From assembly GCF_004745645.1 (NCBI RefSeq), contig NZ_SRMB01000003.1, positions 1-64,000 of the forward strand: DNA of 64,000 nucleotides, read 5' to 3'. This document shows positions 8,195-17,125 of the stretch, in pieces (the first letter of the stretch is position 1; every line of letters begins with the position of its first letter). Origin of the DNA: Hymenobacter metallicola. Lineage in GTDB: Bacteria; Bacteroidota; Bacteroidia; Cytophagales; Hymenobacteraceae. The translations under genes were made by a program, and so were the position numbers. The notes under the pieces are model-generated. The model did no database searches. It was given only the letters and a program-made list of their open reading frames with translations, and had not been told where the DNA came from.

Positions 8195-8632
8195 TTACGA
8201 AACAGACCCGGCCGCGGATGCGGGGGTTGCGTCGATTACCAAACGCTCTAGCCCTGAAATTAATTTTTTTTCCACCAGCGCAAAAGGCTTTTTTTCCTTT
8301 CCCGTGTAGATAATGGCCATCGTGCCCACGGGATGCCCACCGGGGGCTTCCAGCAGCCGGTATTTATTGAGCCGGTAAGCTTCGCGCATTAGGCGCTTGA
8401 GGTAGTTGCGGTCGACGGCACGCTTGAAGCTGCGCTTGGACACACTGACCAGGACTTGCGGCGGGGCCGAGGTCGGCGCCGGGGCCGGCAGCCACACGAT
8501 GCGCAAGGGGTACAAACCAAAAGAAGAACCCCGGCCGAAAAGCTCCTCAATGAGCTTTTTGCGGCACAAGTGTTCTTCTTTCGGAAACGAATATGAACGC
8601 GCCCCCGGCATCTGAGCCGAAGAAGGCGACAC
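8195..8632 (-). CDS. rnpA: Ribonuclease P protein component
   Basis: The product is 145 aa and basic. RnpA is the protein subunit that helps the RNase P RNA bind and cleave pre-tRNA 5' leaders. The family signature is visible: SVSKRSFKRAVDRNYLKRL around residues 63-81 (the RNR motif), preceded by FGLYPLRIVWLP. An alternative start at the Met at residue 8 is possible. It lies 19 nt downstream of rpmH, the near-universal rpmH-rnpA order. Confidence 0.93.
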   Translation of the reverse strand: MSPSSAQMPGARSYSFPKEEHLCRKKLIEELFGRGSSFGLYPLRIVWLPAPAPTSAPPQVLVSVSKRSFKRAVDRNYLKRLMREAYRLNKYRLLEAPGGHPVGTMAIIYTGKEKKPFALVEKKLISGLERLVIDATPASAAGSVS

Positions 8633-8651
8633 GGCAGGCGCCGTCAGCGGC

Positions 8652-8810
8652 TTAGCGCTTATGTTTTCCTTCGTCAGATACGGTCAGGCGCTTACGGCCT
8701 TTGGCACGACGACGGGCCAGCACGCTGCGGCCATTAGCGGTTTCCATGCGCGAACGGAAACCGTGCTTGTTGCGGCGCTTGCGCTGCGAGGGCTGAAAAG
8801 TACGTTTCAT
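8652..8810 (-). CDS. rpmH: 50S ribosomal protein L34
   Basis: The product is 52 aa, very rich in Arg and Lys, beginning [20 protein letters not shown] and containing [17 protein letters not shown], which is the L34 signature. It is a component of the large ribosomal subunit near the 23S 5' region. Length is normal for the family. It is the first gene of an rpmH-rnpA-S41 protease cluster and has a full-consensus promoter just upstream. Confidence 0.96.
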   Translation of the reverse strand: MKRTFQPSQRKRRNKHGFRSRMETANGRSVLARRRAKGRKRLTVSDEGKHKR

Positions 8811-8845
8811 GATATTGTAAGAGACTCAGTGACAGGTAAGGCCGG

Positions 8846-8876
8846 CAAAGGTAAGACCTTCATTTGGAAAAGGCAA
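8846..8876 (-). promoter_or_regulatory. Promoter of rpmH-rnpA
   Basis: On the minus strand TTG (8876-8874) is followed after 20 nt by TACCTTTG (8853-8846), an ideal Bacteroidota housekeeping promoter. The expected start is about 30 nt before the rpmH ATG at 8810. Confidence 0.75.
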
Positions 8877-9009
8877 TGCTTGCAGCAGCTTTTTCCGAGT
8901 AATAATCAAAAAGATACCGGCTGAAGAAGCAAAGATAGGCATTTACCCGCTGCGGTTTCTCCCGTAAAACAGATATCCCAAAGCCTGCCGGTTACCGCCG
9001 GATACCCCG

Positions 9010-9017
9010 TAGCTTTG
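9010..9017 (+). promoter_or_regulatory. -7 box upstream of the M61 peptidase
   Basis: TAGCTTTG, an exact TAnnTTTG match, lies 34 nt before the ATG at 9052. No clear TTG is seen at -33. Confidence 0.45.
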
Positions 9018-9051
9018 CATCCCGTTCCGGCCTCTCCCCGATCCGCGCTCT

Positions 9052-10785
9052 ATGATTCACTACTACGTTTCGTTTGACAATCCCCTTACCTTTTACCTGC
9101 AGATCCAGATGACATTTGAGGTGGCTGCCACGGCTACCGAAACGCTGGAGCTGCAGCTGCCCGCTTGGCGGCCGGGCCGGTACGAACTGCAGAACTTTGC
9201 CCAGAAAGTGCAGCGCGTGGTGGTAGAAGATGCGGCTACGAGTGAAGCCCTGCCCTTCCGGAAGCTAACCAAAGACCGGTGGCAGGTAAGTGGCGCGGCG
9301 GGCCGCACGGTGCGGGTGCGCTACAATTTTTACGCCCACCAGATGGACGCGGGCGGCTCCTGGCTCGACGAAACCCAGCTCTATGTCAACGGGGTGCAGT
9401 GCTTTATGTACGTGGAAGGGCGGCAGGCGGAACAGTGTCAGCTGCAACTGCAGTTGCCCGCTAACTGGCAGATTGCCTGTGGCCTACCCCAGAGTGGCCC
9501 TAACACGCTGCAAGCCAGAAATTTTGATGAGCTGGTAGATGCCCCCCTGATTGCCAGCCCCACGCTGGTACAGCAAACGTATGCTGTGCAGGGCATTCCT
9601 TTTTCTATCTGGGTACAGGGTGAGTGCGCGCCCGACTGGCCCCGACTGCTGCGCGACTTTGCCGCCTTCTCGGAAGAACAGCTGGCACTATTCGGCGGGT
9701 TTCCGGTGCAGGACTACCATTTTCTGAATCAGATTCTGCCCTATAAGCACTACCACGGGGTGGAGCATATGAATTCGACGGTAATAGTGCTGGGTCCGGC
9801 CGAGCTGCTGATGACGGAAGGCCTGTACAAAGAACTGCTGGGCGTGAGTTGCCACGAGCTGTTCCATACCTGGAATATTAAAAGCATCCGGCCGGCGGAA
9901 ATGCAGCCGTATGACTTCACCCGCGAAAATTACTTCCGCACCTGCTTTATAGCCGAGGGCATTACGACCTACTACGGTGAATATCTGCTGGCCCGCAGCA
10001 ACGTGCGCACGGCTAGCCAGTACTTTGCCGAGCTGAATACCGTGCTGCGCAAGCACTACGACGACTACGGCCGCTACAACCTGTCGTTAGCCGATGCGTC
10101 GATGGATCTGTGGCTGGACGGCTACAAGCCCGGAGTGCCCGACCGCAAAGTATCGGTGTACCACAAGGGCGCACTAGTAGCCCTGTTGCTGGATTTGACT
10201 TTGCGCCGCCTGAGCAACCACCAGCGCAGCCTCGACGACGTGATGCGGCGTCTTTATGAGGAGTTTGGCCTGACTGGCATTGGCTACACCGAGGAAGACT
10301 ACATCCGCCTGGTAAACGAAGTAGCCGGGCGCGACATGAAAACCTACTTCGACAAGTTTATTTACGGCACGACCCCGCTGGAAGAACCGCTCGATAAGGC
10401 CCTGAGCTTTGTAGGCTGCACGCTGCAGGCTGAGCCCAACGCCTCGGCAGCGGAGGGCACCTTTGGCTTCCGGGCGGTGGTCAAGAATGAACGGACTGAA
10501 GTAACCGACATTCTGCCCGGTTCGCCGGCCGCCGCGGCCCTGACGGTGGACGACGAAATTGTGGCGGTGAATGGCCGGCGGGTCGATATGAATCTGCAAA
10601 GTTTGCTGGCTGACGATGCAACCAGCTACGAAATCAGCGTGTTCCGGCAGAACCGGCTGTTGACGGTAACGCTGCTGGCTGATCCAGCGCAGCAGTTCTG
10701 GCAGAAGTACACCGTGGAGAAACTACCCGAAGCTACGGCCGAACAGCAGGCCAGCTTCCGCCAGTGGCTCAAGCAGGATTTTTAA
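9052..10785 (+). CDS. M61 family metallopeptidase with PDZ domain
   Basis: The product is 577 aa, the usual length of glycyl-aminopeptidase-like M61 enzymes. The N-terminal half is a beta-rich domain; the zinc motif HELFHTWN begins near residue 268 and the third ligand Glu lies in AEGITTYYGE near 302. A C-terminal PDZ-like segment (about 480-550, with ILPGSPAAAALTVDDEI) follows. No signal peptide is visible, so it is probably cytoplasmic. It is divergent from rpmH. Two lipoprotein genes follow at 25 nt and may be co-transcribed, though they have no evident functional tie. Confidence 0.92.
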   Translation: MIHYYVSFDNPLTFYLQIQMTFEVAATATETLELQLPAWRPGRYELQNFAQKVQRVVVEDAATSEALPFRKLTKDRWQVSGAAGRTVRVRYNFYAHQMDAGGSWLDETQLYVNGVQCFMYVEGRQAEQCQLQLQLPANWQIACGLPQSGPNTLQARNFDELVDAPLIASPTLVQQTYAVQGIPFSIWVQGECAPDWPRLLRDFAAFSEEQLALFGGFPVQDYHFLNQILPYKHYHGVEHMNSTVIVLGPAELLMTEGLYKELLGVSCHELFHTWNIKSIRPAEMQPYDFTRENYFRTCFIAEGITTYYGEYLLARSNVRTASQYFAELNTVLRKHYDDYGRYNLSLADASMDLWLDGYKPGVPDRKVSVYHKGALVALLLDLTLRRLSNHQRSLDDVMRRLYEEFGLTGIGYTEEDYIRLVNEVAGRDMKTYFDKFIYGTTPLEEPLDKALSFVGCTLQAEPNASAAEGTFGFRAVVKNERTEVTDILPGSPAAAALTVDDEIVAVNGRRVDMNLQSLLADDATSYEISVFRQNRLLTVTLLADPAQQFWQKYTVEKLPEATAEQQASFRQWLKQDF

Positions 10786-10810
10786 GCGGCCCGTCTTTTA
10801 CCAATACCCC

Positions 10811-11629
10811 ATGTTACGGCTTCGTGCCCTGCTTTTATTGAGTACTCCACAGTTTTTGCTGTGGAGTTGTTCCTTTCGTGGTCCGGCCGAACGAATGCAG
10901 CCCAGCGTGCCGACTGCCACGCCCGCCGTGCCCGTTCCGCGCCCGGTGCCACCGCGTATCTACCGCCTGGGCCACCTCGATACGCTGGTGCAGCTGCCGG
11001 GCCGGGTACTAAGTATTCATCAAGGTTCTCGCAATGTTTACGAGAAACTGCCCCATAAAACTTGGCTGCCACCCGAGCCCGAAACCCAGGAGCAAGCACA
11101 GGAAATCGACCTGGAAGCCGAGGAGCGGCAACGCTTGCGTACGGCTGGCCCGGCCGTGAAGCGCGTGGGCCGCGCGTTAGTTTTGCGCCCTGCAGCCCTG
11201 AAGCAGCCGTTACGGCTGGTAAACAACCCCGCGGAAGATTACGAGAAAAACATCAGCTACGAGTACGTGGGCAGCCTACCCGAAATTAAACAGTGGCTGA
11301 TTTCCGTGCATCTCTACGAAGGAGGCTATTTCCTGCTCGTCGACCAACGCAACGGGCAGCGCACCCGCATCTGGAGCCCACCGGCTGTGGCCCCGGATGG
11401 TCGACACTTTGTGTGCGGCAATTCTGACGTACTGGCCCGCTATGAGCCTAGTGGCCTGCAAGTGTGGCATGTGGATGGGACCAGACTAGAGAAGCTCTGG
11501 GAACGGCAGACTGAGTGGGGGGTAACGGGCCCGCGCTGGCTCGATAACAAAACCATTTTGTTTGAGCAAGACTTCTTCGACAACGGCGACGTTGACACGC
11601 GCGTGGTGCGAATGAAGGTGGTGCCGTAG
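10811..11629 (+). CDS. Lipoprotein, paralogue of the next gene
   Basis: The product is 272 aa. The signal peptide ends in the lipobox-like LLWSC (Cys at residue 20), followed by a Pro/Ala linker. The C-terminal 150 residues contain LYEGGYFLLVDQRNGQRT and a WSPPAVAPDGRHFV segment resembling a propeller blade. The same pattern occurs in the following gene, so the two are tandem paralogues. Function is unknown. It starts 25 nt after the M61 gene. Confidence 0.75.
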   Translation: MLRLRALLLLSTPQFLLWSCSFRGPAERMQPSVPTATPAVPVPRPVPPRIYRLGHLDTLVQLPGRVLSIHQGSRNVYEKLPHKTWLPPEPETQEQAQEIDLEAEERQRLRTAGPAVKRVGRALVLRPAALKQPLRLVNNPAEDYEKNISYEYVGSLPEIKQWLISVHLYEGGYFLLVDQRNGQRTRIWSPPAVAPDGRHFVCGNSDVLARYEPSGLQVWHVDGTRLEKLWERQTEWGVTGPRWLDNKTILFEQDFFDNGDVDTRVVRMKVVP

Positions 11630-11670
11630 TGGGCTAGGCCACCTCTATGGCCAAATCCCTATACTTGTGC

Positions 11671-12486
11671 ATGCGTTTTTCTTTTTTTCCTACTGGCGCA
11701 GTAGCCCTCCTGGCTGTCTTGGCTGGCTGTAGCCAAGACCCACCCACCGGTACGGATTCCCCTGCTGCTTCAGCTCCACCCGCCGCAGCACCGGCACCGG
11801 CTGCCGTGCCCGTTGCCCCACCCCCAGTGCTAACCTCGGCCGACGTCAGTAAGGCGACGGGCCACGACACGCTGCGCACCACCACTGGCCACGTAATACC
11901 TGTGCAACCAGCCGACCTAGCAACCTGGGAACGAGCCCGACCCAACGCCTTGCCAATATGGCCTGATTCGGTGGAGGCATCTAGCGTAGCTCAAACCAAT
12001 GGCCAAGTGCAGCGCGCGGGGCTGAACCTGACGTTCAAGGCCGCTAACGGCCGAACTGTGGTCCTGAAGAATGACACTACCGATACGGAAGAAGCCGTGG
12101 CGTATCACTACTGGGGCCAGCTGCCCAGTGTCCATCAGTGGGTTGTCAGCGCCGGACTTTATGAAGGCCAATCCGTGGTGTTGATTGACCAGCGGACCGG
12201 ACAGCGTACCAACATCTGGGGCCGGCCCGTGGCTTCGCCCGATGGGCGCTATATTCTGGCAAGCAATACTGATTTAGTTGCCGCCTTCGACCCCAATGGC
12301 TTACAACTGCTGCAGGTTGGCTCCACGGGCCCTACGCTCATCTGGCAGCGGGAACTTGCCAATTGGGGCCCCGCCGAAGTGCGCTGGCGGCCCGATGGTA
12401 TCATCGTTGTGAAGCAGGAATTTGCTCCCACGGAGACTGGTGCCGAGCCGCCCCCGCGCTACGTGACGCTCCGGCTGCCCATGTAG
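11671..12486 (+). CDS. Lipoprotein, paralogue of the previous gene
   Basis: The product is 271 aa from the ATG at 11671; an in-frame ATG at 11647 exists but would add eight residues before the signal peptide. The lipobox LAGC puts the lipidated Cys at residue 20, followed by a Pro/Ala/Val-rich linker of about 40 residues. LYEGQSVVLIDQRTGQRT and PVASPDGRYILA align with the previous protein at the same spacing, and the C-terminal third matches too. No enzyme motif is recognised. A TATACTTG (7 of 8 to the -7 consensus) ends 3 nt before the ATG, so a short-leader transcript is possible. A strong terminator follows. Confidence 0.75.
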   Translation: MRFSFFPTGAVALLAVLAGCSQDPPTGTDSPAASAPPAAAPAPAAVPVAPPPVLTSADVSKATGHDTLRTTTGHVIPVQPADLATWERARPNALPIWPDSVEASSVAQTNGQVQRAGLNLTFKAANGRTVVLKNDTTDTEEAVAYHYWGQLPSVHQWVVSAGLYEGQSVVLIDQRTGQRTNIWGRPVASPDGRYILASNTDLVAAFDPNGLQLLQVGSTGPTLIWQRELANWGPAEVRWRPDGIIVVKQEFAPTETGAEPPPRYVTLRLPM

Positions 12487-12496
12487 CCCTAACCGC

Positions 12497-12532
12497 AACC
12501 GGGCCCGGTCGACGTGTCGACCGGGCCCGGTT
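12497..12532. terminator. Bidirectional hairpin between convergent genes
   Basis: A perfect 17-bp stem (12497-12513 with 12516-12532) has a 2-nt GT loop as drawn, so the tip probably opens. It separates the lipoprotein pair from the convergent Asn-rich gene. The very GC-rich stem ends in AA/TT only. Confidence 0.7.
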
Positions 12533-12552
12533 TAGTCAGTTGGTGCCAGTGT

Positions 12553-12849
12553 TTACTTGGAGTCGAACTGGCTGGGGTTGGGATTATGGCGGGGCTTGTT
12601 GGCCTGCGACGTGCGCTGCTCTTCGTTGTTGCCACCACCGGGCGTGTTATTCTTGGTCGGGTTGCCGGCTTGGTTGAGACCATTCTGATTCACATTCTGC
12701 ACCTGGGTGCCACCGCTGTTAGAGTGGGCCCGGGTTTCGGGGTCCACGGGAGTGGCATTGGGCGTCACATTCTCCGGGCCGTTAGGTGTACCCATCTGCT
12801 TGCTCGATTTCTCAGAATTGGTTGGGGCTTTATCTTGATGCTTGCTCAT
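12553..12849 (-). CDS. Small Asn/Pro-rich hydrophilic protein
   Basis: The product is 98 aa and of low complexity: rich in Asn, Pro, Gln, Ser, Thr and Gly, with no hydrophobic core, signal peptide or Cys. It is probably intrinsically disordered. The start MSKHQDKAPTNSEKSSK resembles small stress-type or cytoplasmic disordered proteins, but I do not recognise a family. The gene has its own ATG and stop, sits between terminators at 12497 and 12930, and does not overlap other genes, which supports it being real. Confidence 0.6.
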   Translation of the reverse strand: MSKHQDKAPTNSEKSSKQMGTPNGPENVTPNATPVDPETRAHSNSGGTQVQNVNQNGLNQAGNPTKNNTPGGGNNEEQRTSQANKPRHNPNPSQFDSK

Positions 12850-12929
12850 GGCAGTAAAGGCTTAGGTGAGAAGATTCTAGGTATTGTACCCACCCGAGCA
12901 GCAATTGGTTGTGTCCGACAGCCCATAAA

Positions 12930-12965
12930 AAAACCTGCCGACCCTTTGACAGGCCCGCAGGTTTT
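12930..12965 (-). terminator. Terminator of the PfkB kinase gene
   Basis: A 9-bp stem (12930-12938 with 12957-12965) is followed on the minus strand by a seven-T run. It lies 25 nt after the stop at 12990. Confidence 0.8.
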
Positions 12966-12989
12966 CTTGAAAAATGATGAGCTTTCTGC

Positions 12990-13925
12990 TTACGCGGGCT
13001 GGGCCGAGGTAGCGGGAATAACTTCCACCAGGTCGGCAAACTGCTTCTCGCGGGCTTCCAGCTGCTCTTTGGTCAGGTTCAGCAGCCGCTCGGTGCCGAA
13101 CTTCTCGACGCAGAACGAGGCCATGGCCGAGCCGTGAATCACGGCGCGCTTCATATTGTCGAAGCTGATGTCGTCGGTGGCGGCCAAGTAGCCGATGAAG
13201 CCCCCGGCAAAGGTGTCGCCGGCGCCGGTCGGGTCGAATACTTCCTCCAGGGGCAGGGCCGGGGCGTAGAAAATCTTGTTCTTGTGGAACAGCAAGGCCC
13301 CATGCTCCCCTTTCTTGATGATGAGAAACTTAGGACCGAAGCCCATGATTTTCTTGGCGGCTTTCACCAGGGAGTACTCCCCGCTCAGCTGCCGGGCTTC
13401 CTCATCGTTAATGCTGAGCACGTCCACCATTTCGATGGTAGCCATCAGATCATCGAGGGCCACGTCCATCCAGAAGTTCATCGTGTCCATCACAATCAGC
13501 TTGGGGCGGTTCACGAGGCGCTGAATCACGAGGCGCTGCACGGCCGGCGCCAGGTTGCCCAGCATCAGGTACTTGCAGTCCTGGTAAGAGTCGGGAATGA
13601 TGGGGTCGAAATCGGCCAGCACGTTGAGCTCCGTGGTCAGGGTTTCGCGCGAGTTCAGGTCCGTCGAGTACTTGCCCGACCAGAAAAAGGACTTCTCCCC
13701 TTCCTTGATTTGCAGGCCTTCGGTATCCACGCCGTGCTCTTGCAGCAGCAGAATGTCGGACTGCGGGAAATCGTCGCCGACAACGGCAACCAGCTTCACG
13801 GGCTTCAGCGAATACGAAGCCGACAGGCTGATGTAGGTGGCCGCGCCACCGATGATTTTGTCGGTTTTGCCAAAAGGCGTTTCCAGGGCGTCGAACGCTA
13901 CCGAACCGATTACGACCAAACTCAT
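12990..13925 (-). CDS. PfkB family sugar/nucleoside kinase
   Basis: The product is 311 aa. The start MSLVVIGSVAFDALETPFG and the glycine pair in KIIGGAATY match the PfkB/ribokinase N-terminal signature. FDPTGAGDTFAGGFIGYLA near residues 229-247 is signature 2, with the catalytic Asp in GAGD. It phosphorylates a sugar or nucleoside using ATP; substrate cannot be assigned, although it resembles adenosine-kinase-like members common in Cytophagales. An upstream extension to 13988 is rejected because the family N-terminus begins at 13925. It ends at a strong terminator. Confidence 0.88.
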   Translation of the reverse strand: MSLVVIGSVAFDALETPFGKTDKIIGGAATYISLSASYSLKPVKLVAVVGDDFPQSDILLLQEHGVDTEGLQIKEGEKSFFWSGKYSTDLNSRETLTTELNVLADFDPIIPDSYQDCKYLMLGNLAPAVQRLVIQRLVNRPKLIVMDTMNFWMDVALDDLMATIEMVDVLSINDEEARQLSGEYSLVKAAKKIMGFGPKFLIIKKGEHGALLFHKNKIFYAPALPLEEVFDPTGAGDTFAGGFIGYLAATDDISFDNMKRAVIHGSAMASFCVEKFGTERLLNLTKEQLEAREKQFADLVEVIPATSAQPA

Positions 13926-13984
13926 AGTCAGGGGAATAAATGGGGTTTCAGCAAGATGCCGTTGGGTACACAACGGCACAAAGA

Positions 13985-14021
13985 ACAAAAAAAGTCCCCG
14001 GAAATTTCTCTCCGGGGACTT
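13985..14021 (-). terminator. Terminator of tRNA-His
   Basis: An 11-bp perfect stem (13992-14002 with 14011-14021) is followed on the minus strand by a seven-T run. It begins 8 nt beyond the tRNA 3' end. Confidence 0.85.
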
Positions 14022-14028
14022 CCGTGTG

Positions 14029-14103
<75 letters not shown>

Positions 14104-14218
14104 AGGTTGGTATTGTAGGCACAAAAGTAAAGGTTGCGGGGCTATTTGCAAATATTTTTGCGCGTTTTTTTGTGGCCCACCTGCCAGCCAAGGAGTTATA
14201 TAATGAGTCCCAGACACT

Positions 14219-14245
14219 TTGCTGGCTATATTCCCCGTACCTTTG
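14219..14245 (+). promoter_or_regulatory. Promoter of the DEAD-box helicase gene
   Basis: An exact -7 box TACCTTTG (14238-14245) lies 16 nt after TTTG (14218-14221). The spacing is slightly short of the usual 17-23 nt. The ATG at 14269 is 23 nt downstream. Confidence 0.55.
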
Positions 14246-14268
14246 CCCTCCCATTAGGAATTTTTGTC

Positions 14269-15684
14269 ATGTCTGATACGCCGCAGCCGCTCACTTTTGC
14301 CGATTTCAAGCTCAATAAACAGCTTCTCAACGCCGTGGCGGAAGCCGGTTTTGAGCAGCCCACCCCTGTGCAGGAGCAAACCATTCCACTGCTGCTGGCC
14401 GGCCACGACGTGCTGGGCATTGCCCAAACCGGCACCGGTAAGACGGCTGCCTTCGGCCTGCCCCTGCTCATGAAGGTGAAATACGCCCAGGGGACTCACC
14501 CGCGCGGTTTGATCTTGGCTCCCACCCGGGAGTTGGCCATGCAGATTGAAACCCACCTGAAAAAGCTGGCCGTGTACACCGACCTGCGGATCCTGGCCAT
14601 CTACGGGGGCCTGGGGCCCAAAACCCAGATTGAAACCCTGGCCGCGGGCGTCGACATCCTCATTGCCACGCCCGGCCGCCTGATGGAGCTGTATCTGAAA
14701 GGCGCCCTGGTGTTCAAGGAGCTCAAGACGCTGGTGCTGGACGAGGCCGACAAGATGATGGACATGGGCTTTATGCCCCAGATTCGCGCCATCCTGGAAG
14801 TTATTCCGCGCAAGCGTCAAAACGCGCTGTTTTCGGCCACGATGCCCGAGCGGGTAGTGAAGCTGAGCGAGGAATTCCTGGAGTTCCCGATGCGGGTGGA
14901 GGTAACGCCGGCCGCTACCTCGGCCCAGAACGTGGCCCAGACCCTGTACCGGGTGCCCAACCTACTCACCAAAATCAACCTGCTGGGCTATTTGCTCAAG
15001 GACAAGGAAACCTTCAACCGGGTCATGATTTTCTGCCGCACCAAGGAGCACGCCGAAAACGTGTCGCACTTTCTGGGTCGTAAGGTGGAGGGTGAAGTAC
15101 GGGCTATCCACGGCAACAAGGGCCAGAACGTGCGCATCAACGCCATGGAAGCCTTCCGCAATGGGGAACTGCGCTTTCTGGTGGCTACCGACGTGGCCGC
15201 CCGTGGCATCGACGTGCCCCAGGTAAGCCACGTTATCAACTTCGACGTGCCGCTGGTGTACGACGATTATGTGCACCGCATTGGGCGCACGGGCCGGGCC
15301 CAGCACACGGGGGCGGCCATTACCTTCGCCAACGAAGCCGAAATGCACCACATCGGCCGCATCGAGGAGCTCATCAACCAGCCCATTCCGGAACTGCCCC
15401 TGCCCGCCGACGTCAAGGTCATGCAAACCATGTTCGACGAGAAGCAAAGCATGGCCCGCGAAATCGACGACCGGCGCAAAAAGCTGGACCCCGAGTACCA
15501 GGGCGCCTTCCACGACAAGAAAACCCCGCTGCAAAAGGACATTGATAAGCGCACCGGCCTGCCCTACGTGGAAGGCCCCAACCGCAGCCAGAAAGGCAAA
15601 AAGAAGCGGGCTTCTCCGGGCCGGAGCCAGTCGCCGGCAGCCAAGGGCGCGGCCAAGCTACGCAACGCCCGCCGTAGCCGGTAA
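14269..15684 (+). CDS. DEAD-box ATP-dependent RNA helicase
   Basis: The product is 471 aa from MSDTPQPLTFADFKL. Motifs in order: Q motif (GFEQPTPVQEQTIP, about 26-39), Walker A (AQTGTGKT, about 52-59), DEAD (about 158), SAT (about 190), RGIDVPQVSHVINFD (about 315) and HRIGRTGR (about 336). A basic C-terminal tail (KKKRASPGRSQSP...) probably binds RNA. Such RhlE-like helicases remodel RNA during ribosome assembly or decay, often at low temperature. The upstream in-frame extension to 14134 is excluded by the promoter at 14219-14245. Confidence 0.93.
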   Translation: MSDTPQPLTFADFKLNKQLLNAVAEAGFEQPTPVQEQTIPLLLAGHDVLGIAQTGTGKTAAFGLPLLMKVKYAQGTHPRGLILAPTRELAMQIETHLKKLAVYTDLRILAIYGGLGPKTQIETLAAGVDILIATPGRLMELYLKGALVFKELKTLVLDEADKMMDMGFMPQIRAILEVIPRKRQNALFSATMPERVVKLSEEFLEFPMRVEVTPAATSAQNVAQTLYRVPNLLTKINLLGYLLKDKETFNRVMIFCRTKEHAENVSHFLGRKVEGEVRAIHGNKGQNVRINAMEAFRNGELRFLVATDVAARGIDVPQVSHVINFDVPLVYDDYVHRIGRTGRAQHTGAAITFANEAEMHHIGRIEELINQPIPELPLPADVKVMQTMFDEKQSMAREIDDRRKKLDPEYQGAFHDKKTPLQKDIDKRTGLPYVEGPNRSQKGKKKRASPGRSQSPAAKGAAKLRNARRSR

Positions 15685-15711
15685 GGCCCAGCGCCGACCT
15701 GAAGTACACGC

Positions 15712-15743
15712 AAAAGGCCTCACCAGTACTGGTGAGGCCTTTT
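15712..15743. terminator. Bidirectional terminator
   Basis: A perfect 32-nt palindrome with AAAA and TTTT ends lies between the convergent helicase gene and T9SS-cargo gene and can serve both. Confidence 0.85.
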
Positions 15744-15769
15744 GGTTGCAATAGGGAGTGTAAAAAGAG

Positions 15770-17125
15770 CTAGTTGCGTACTACGCGCTTCACGACGGCA
15801 CCTTCGCTGGTTTGCAGACGCACGGTGTACACGCCCGACTTCAGATTGCTCAGATCGAGCTGGGTGCTGAGCTTGCCGGCCTGGGGCTGGGCCGAGAAGC
15901 TGTGTACCAGCTGGCCTAGGGCGTTGCGTACTTCCCCGCTGGCAGCTTCTGCCTTCGAAAGGCCCGCTACTTCCAGCGTCACGACGCCACTGGCTGGGTT
16001 GGGATACAGTGCGCTCTGGGCTTCCAGGGCGGCGTTGCGGTTGGCCAGGGTGATGGTCAGGAAGTCGAAATAGCTGATGCGGCTATCATTTTCCCACCGG
16101 CCAGAGCTGCCATATCTCTGCTGTACTTCTCGCACCACCGCGTTGTTAGCGTTGTAGTACAGCAGGTTCCGGGAGCCGTATTCCAGGGTCCAGGCATTGT
16201 TTTCCCAGGCTTCTTCGGTATAGCCCAGGTCGTTGCCGAAGTTATCCTTCAACTCGGAGCTGCGGCTTTCGTTGACCCAGCCAGTACCGGTGTATTCCTG
16301 TTCTATATCGACTGTGCTGCCGTTGGCGCTGTAGGTAATGCTGTTACGTTCATTATCCACGAAGCTGGAGCCATTAAAATCTTGCTCCCGGTAGGAAGCA
16401 GGTTGCTGTTTAGCCCAATCGTGCCAAACGATATCAACGATGCGCTCCTCAGTTACCCAAGCCCCATTATCCCACACCTGATACAGGATACTGCTCCACT
16501 GTCCGTTGGTCAGGGTGAAGAGCTGGCGGTCCTCCTGAACGAAATTTCCGTTTTCCAGATCTTTATACACTGCTTCGGTAATAACGCCGGCCGCATTGTA
16601 GGTATACACCGTCTGGCTGCCGTCCGTAGTTACCCAACTGCCGTTCTTCCACTCCTGGCTTAGCGACTCTGTCTGATTTCCCCGCTCATCGTACATCGAC
16701 AAGTAGCGGTAGCCATTCTCCCAGGCGTTGCCATTCCAGAACTGATTGATATACGATGTTTCCAGGCCTTGCGCATTGTAGGCAATAAGCGTCCTGGAAG
16801 AAGGGGAACTGAAGGCCGAGTCGCGCTGGGTTTCCTGGGTCAGGCGGCCCGCTGCATCATAGGAATACTCCTGCTTGTAGGGATACGCCCATTTATTGGT
16901 CGTAACATCCCAAGAATACCGCATGCTCTGCCGAGGCCGGGTTATGGTAGTATTAATGCCACGTAGGGCTTCGGAAGCGGTAGTAGCTTTAGCACCCCGC
17001 TTGCTGACGCCGACATGGAAAGGCAATTTCTTGGCAGCGGGCCGTACCTGGGCCTGCGCATCGATAGTCGCTACAGCCAATAGGCTCAGGACACCAAAAA
17101 AAAACTGTTGAGGAGAAGTGGGCAT
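15770..17125 (-). CDS. Secreted repeat protein with type IX sorting domain
   Basis: The product is 451 aa from the ATG at 17125. It has a signal peptide (hydrophobic stretch to about residue 22, ending near AQAQV). The middle consists of about seven degenerate repeats of roughly 35-40 residues with a pattern like W-x-N-G/N-x-W and Y-D/N-x-x-G, resembling YD-type or sugar-binding repeats. The last 80 residues form a T9SS type A C-terminal domain (ALYPNPASGVVTLEV ... LKSGVYTVRL). It is expected to cross the outer membrane by the Por system and be attached or released; ligand unknown. The upstream extension to 17293 is rejected for lack of a signal there. Confidence 0.8.
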   Translation of the reverse strand: MPTSPQQFFFGVLSLLAVATIDAQAQVRPAAKKLPFHVGVSKRGAKATTASEALRGINTTITRPRQSMRYSWDVTTNKWAYPYKQEYSYDAAGRLTQETQRDSAFSSPSSRTLIAYNAQGLETSYINQFWNGNAWENGYRYLSMYDERGNQTESLSQEWKNGSWVTTDGSQTVYTYNAAGVITEAVYKDLENGNFVQEDRQLFTLTNGQWSSILYQVWDNGAWVTEERIVDIVWHDWAKQQPASYREQDFNGSSFVDNERNSITYSANGSTVDIEQEYTGTGWVNESRSSELKDNFGNDLGYTEEAWENNAWTLEYGSRNLLYYNANNAVVREVQQRYGSSGRWENDSRISYFDFLTITLANRNAALEAQSALYPNPASGVVTLEVAGLSKAEAASGEVRNALGQLVHSFSAQPQAGKLSTQLDLSNLKSGVYTVRLQTSEGAVVKRVVRN

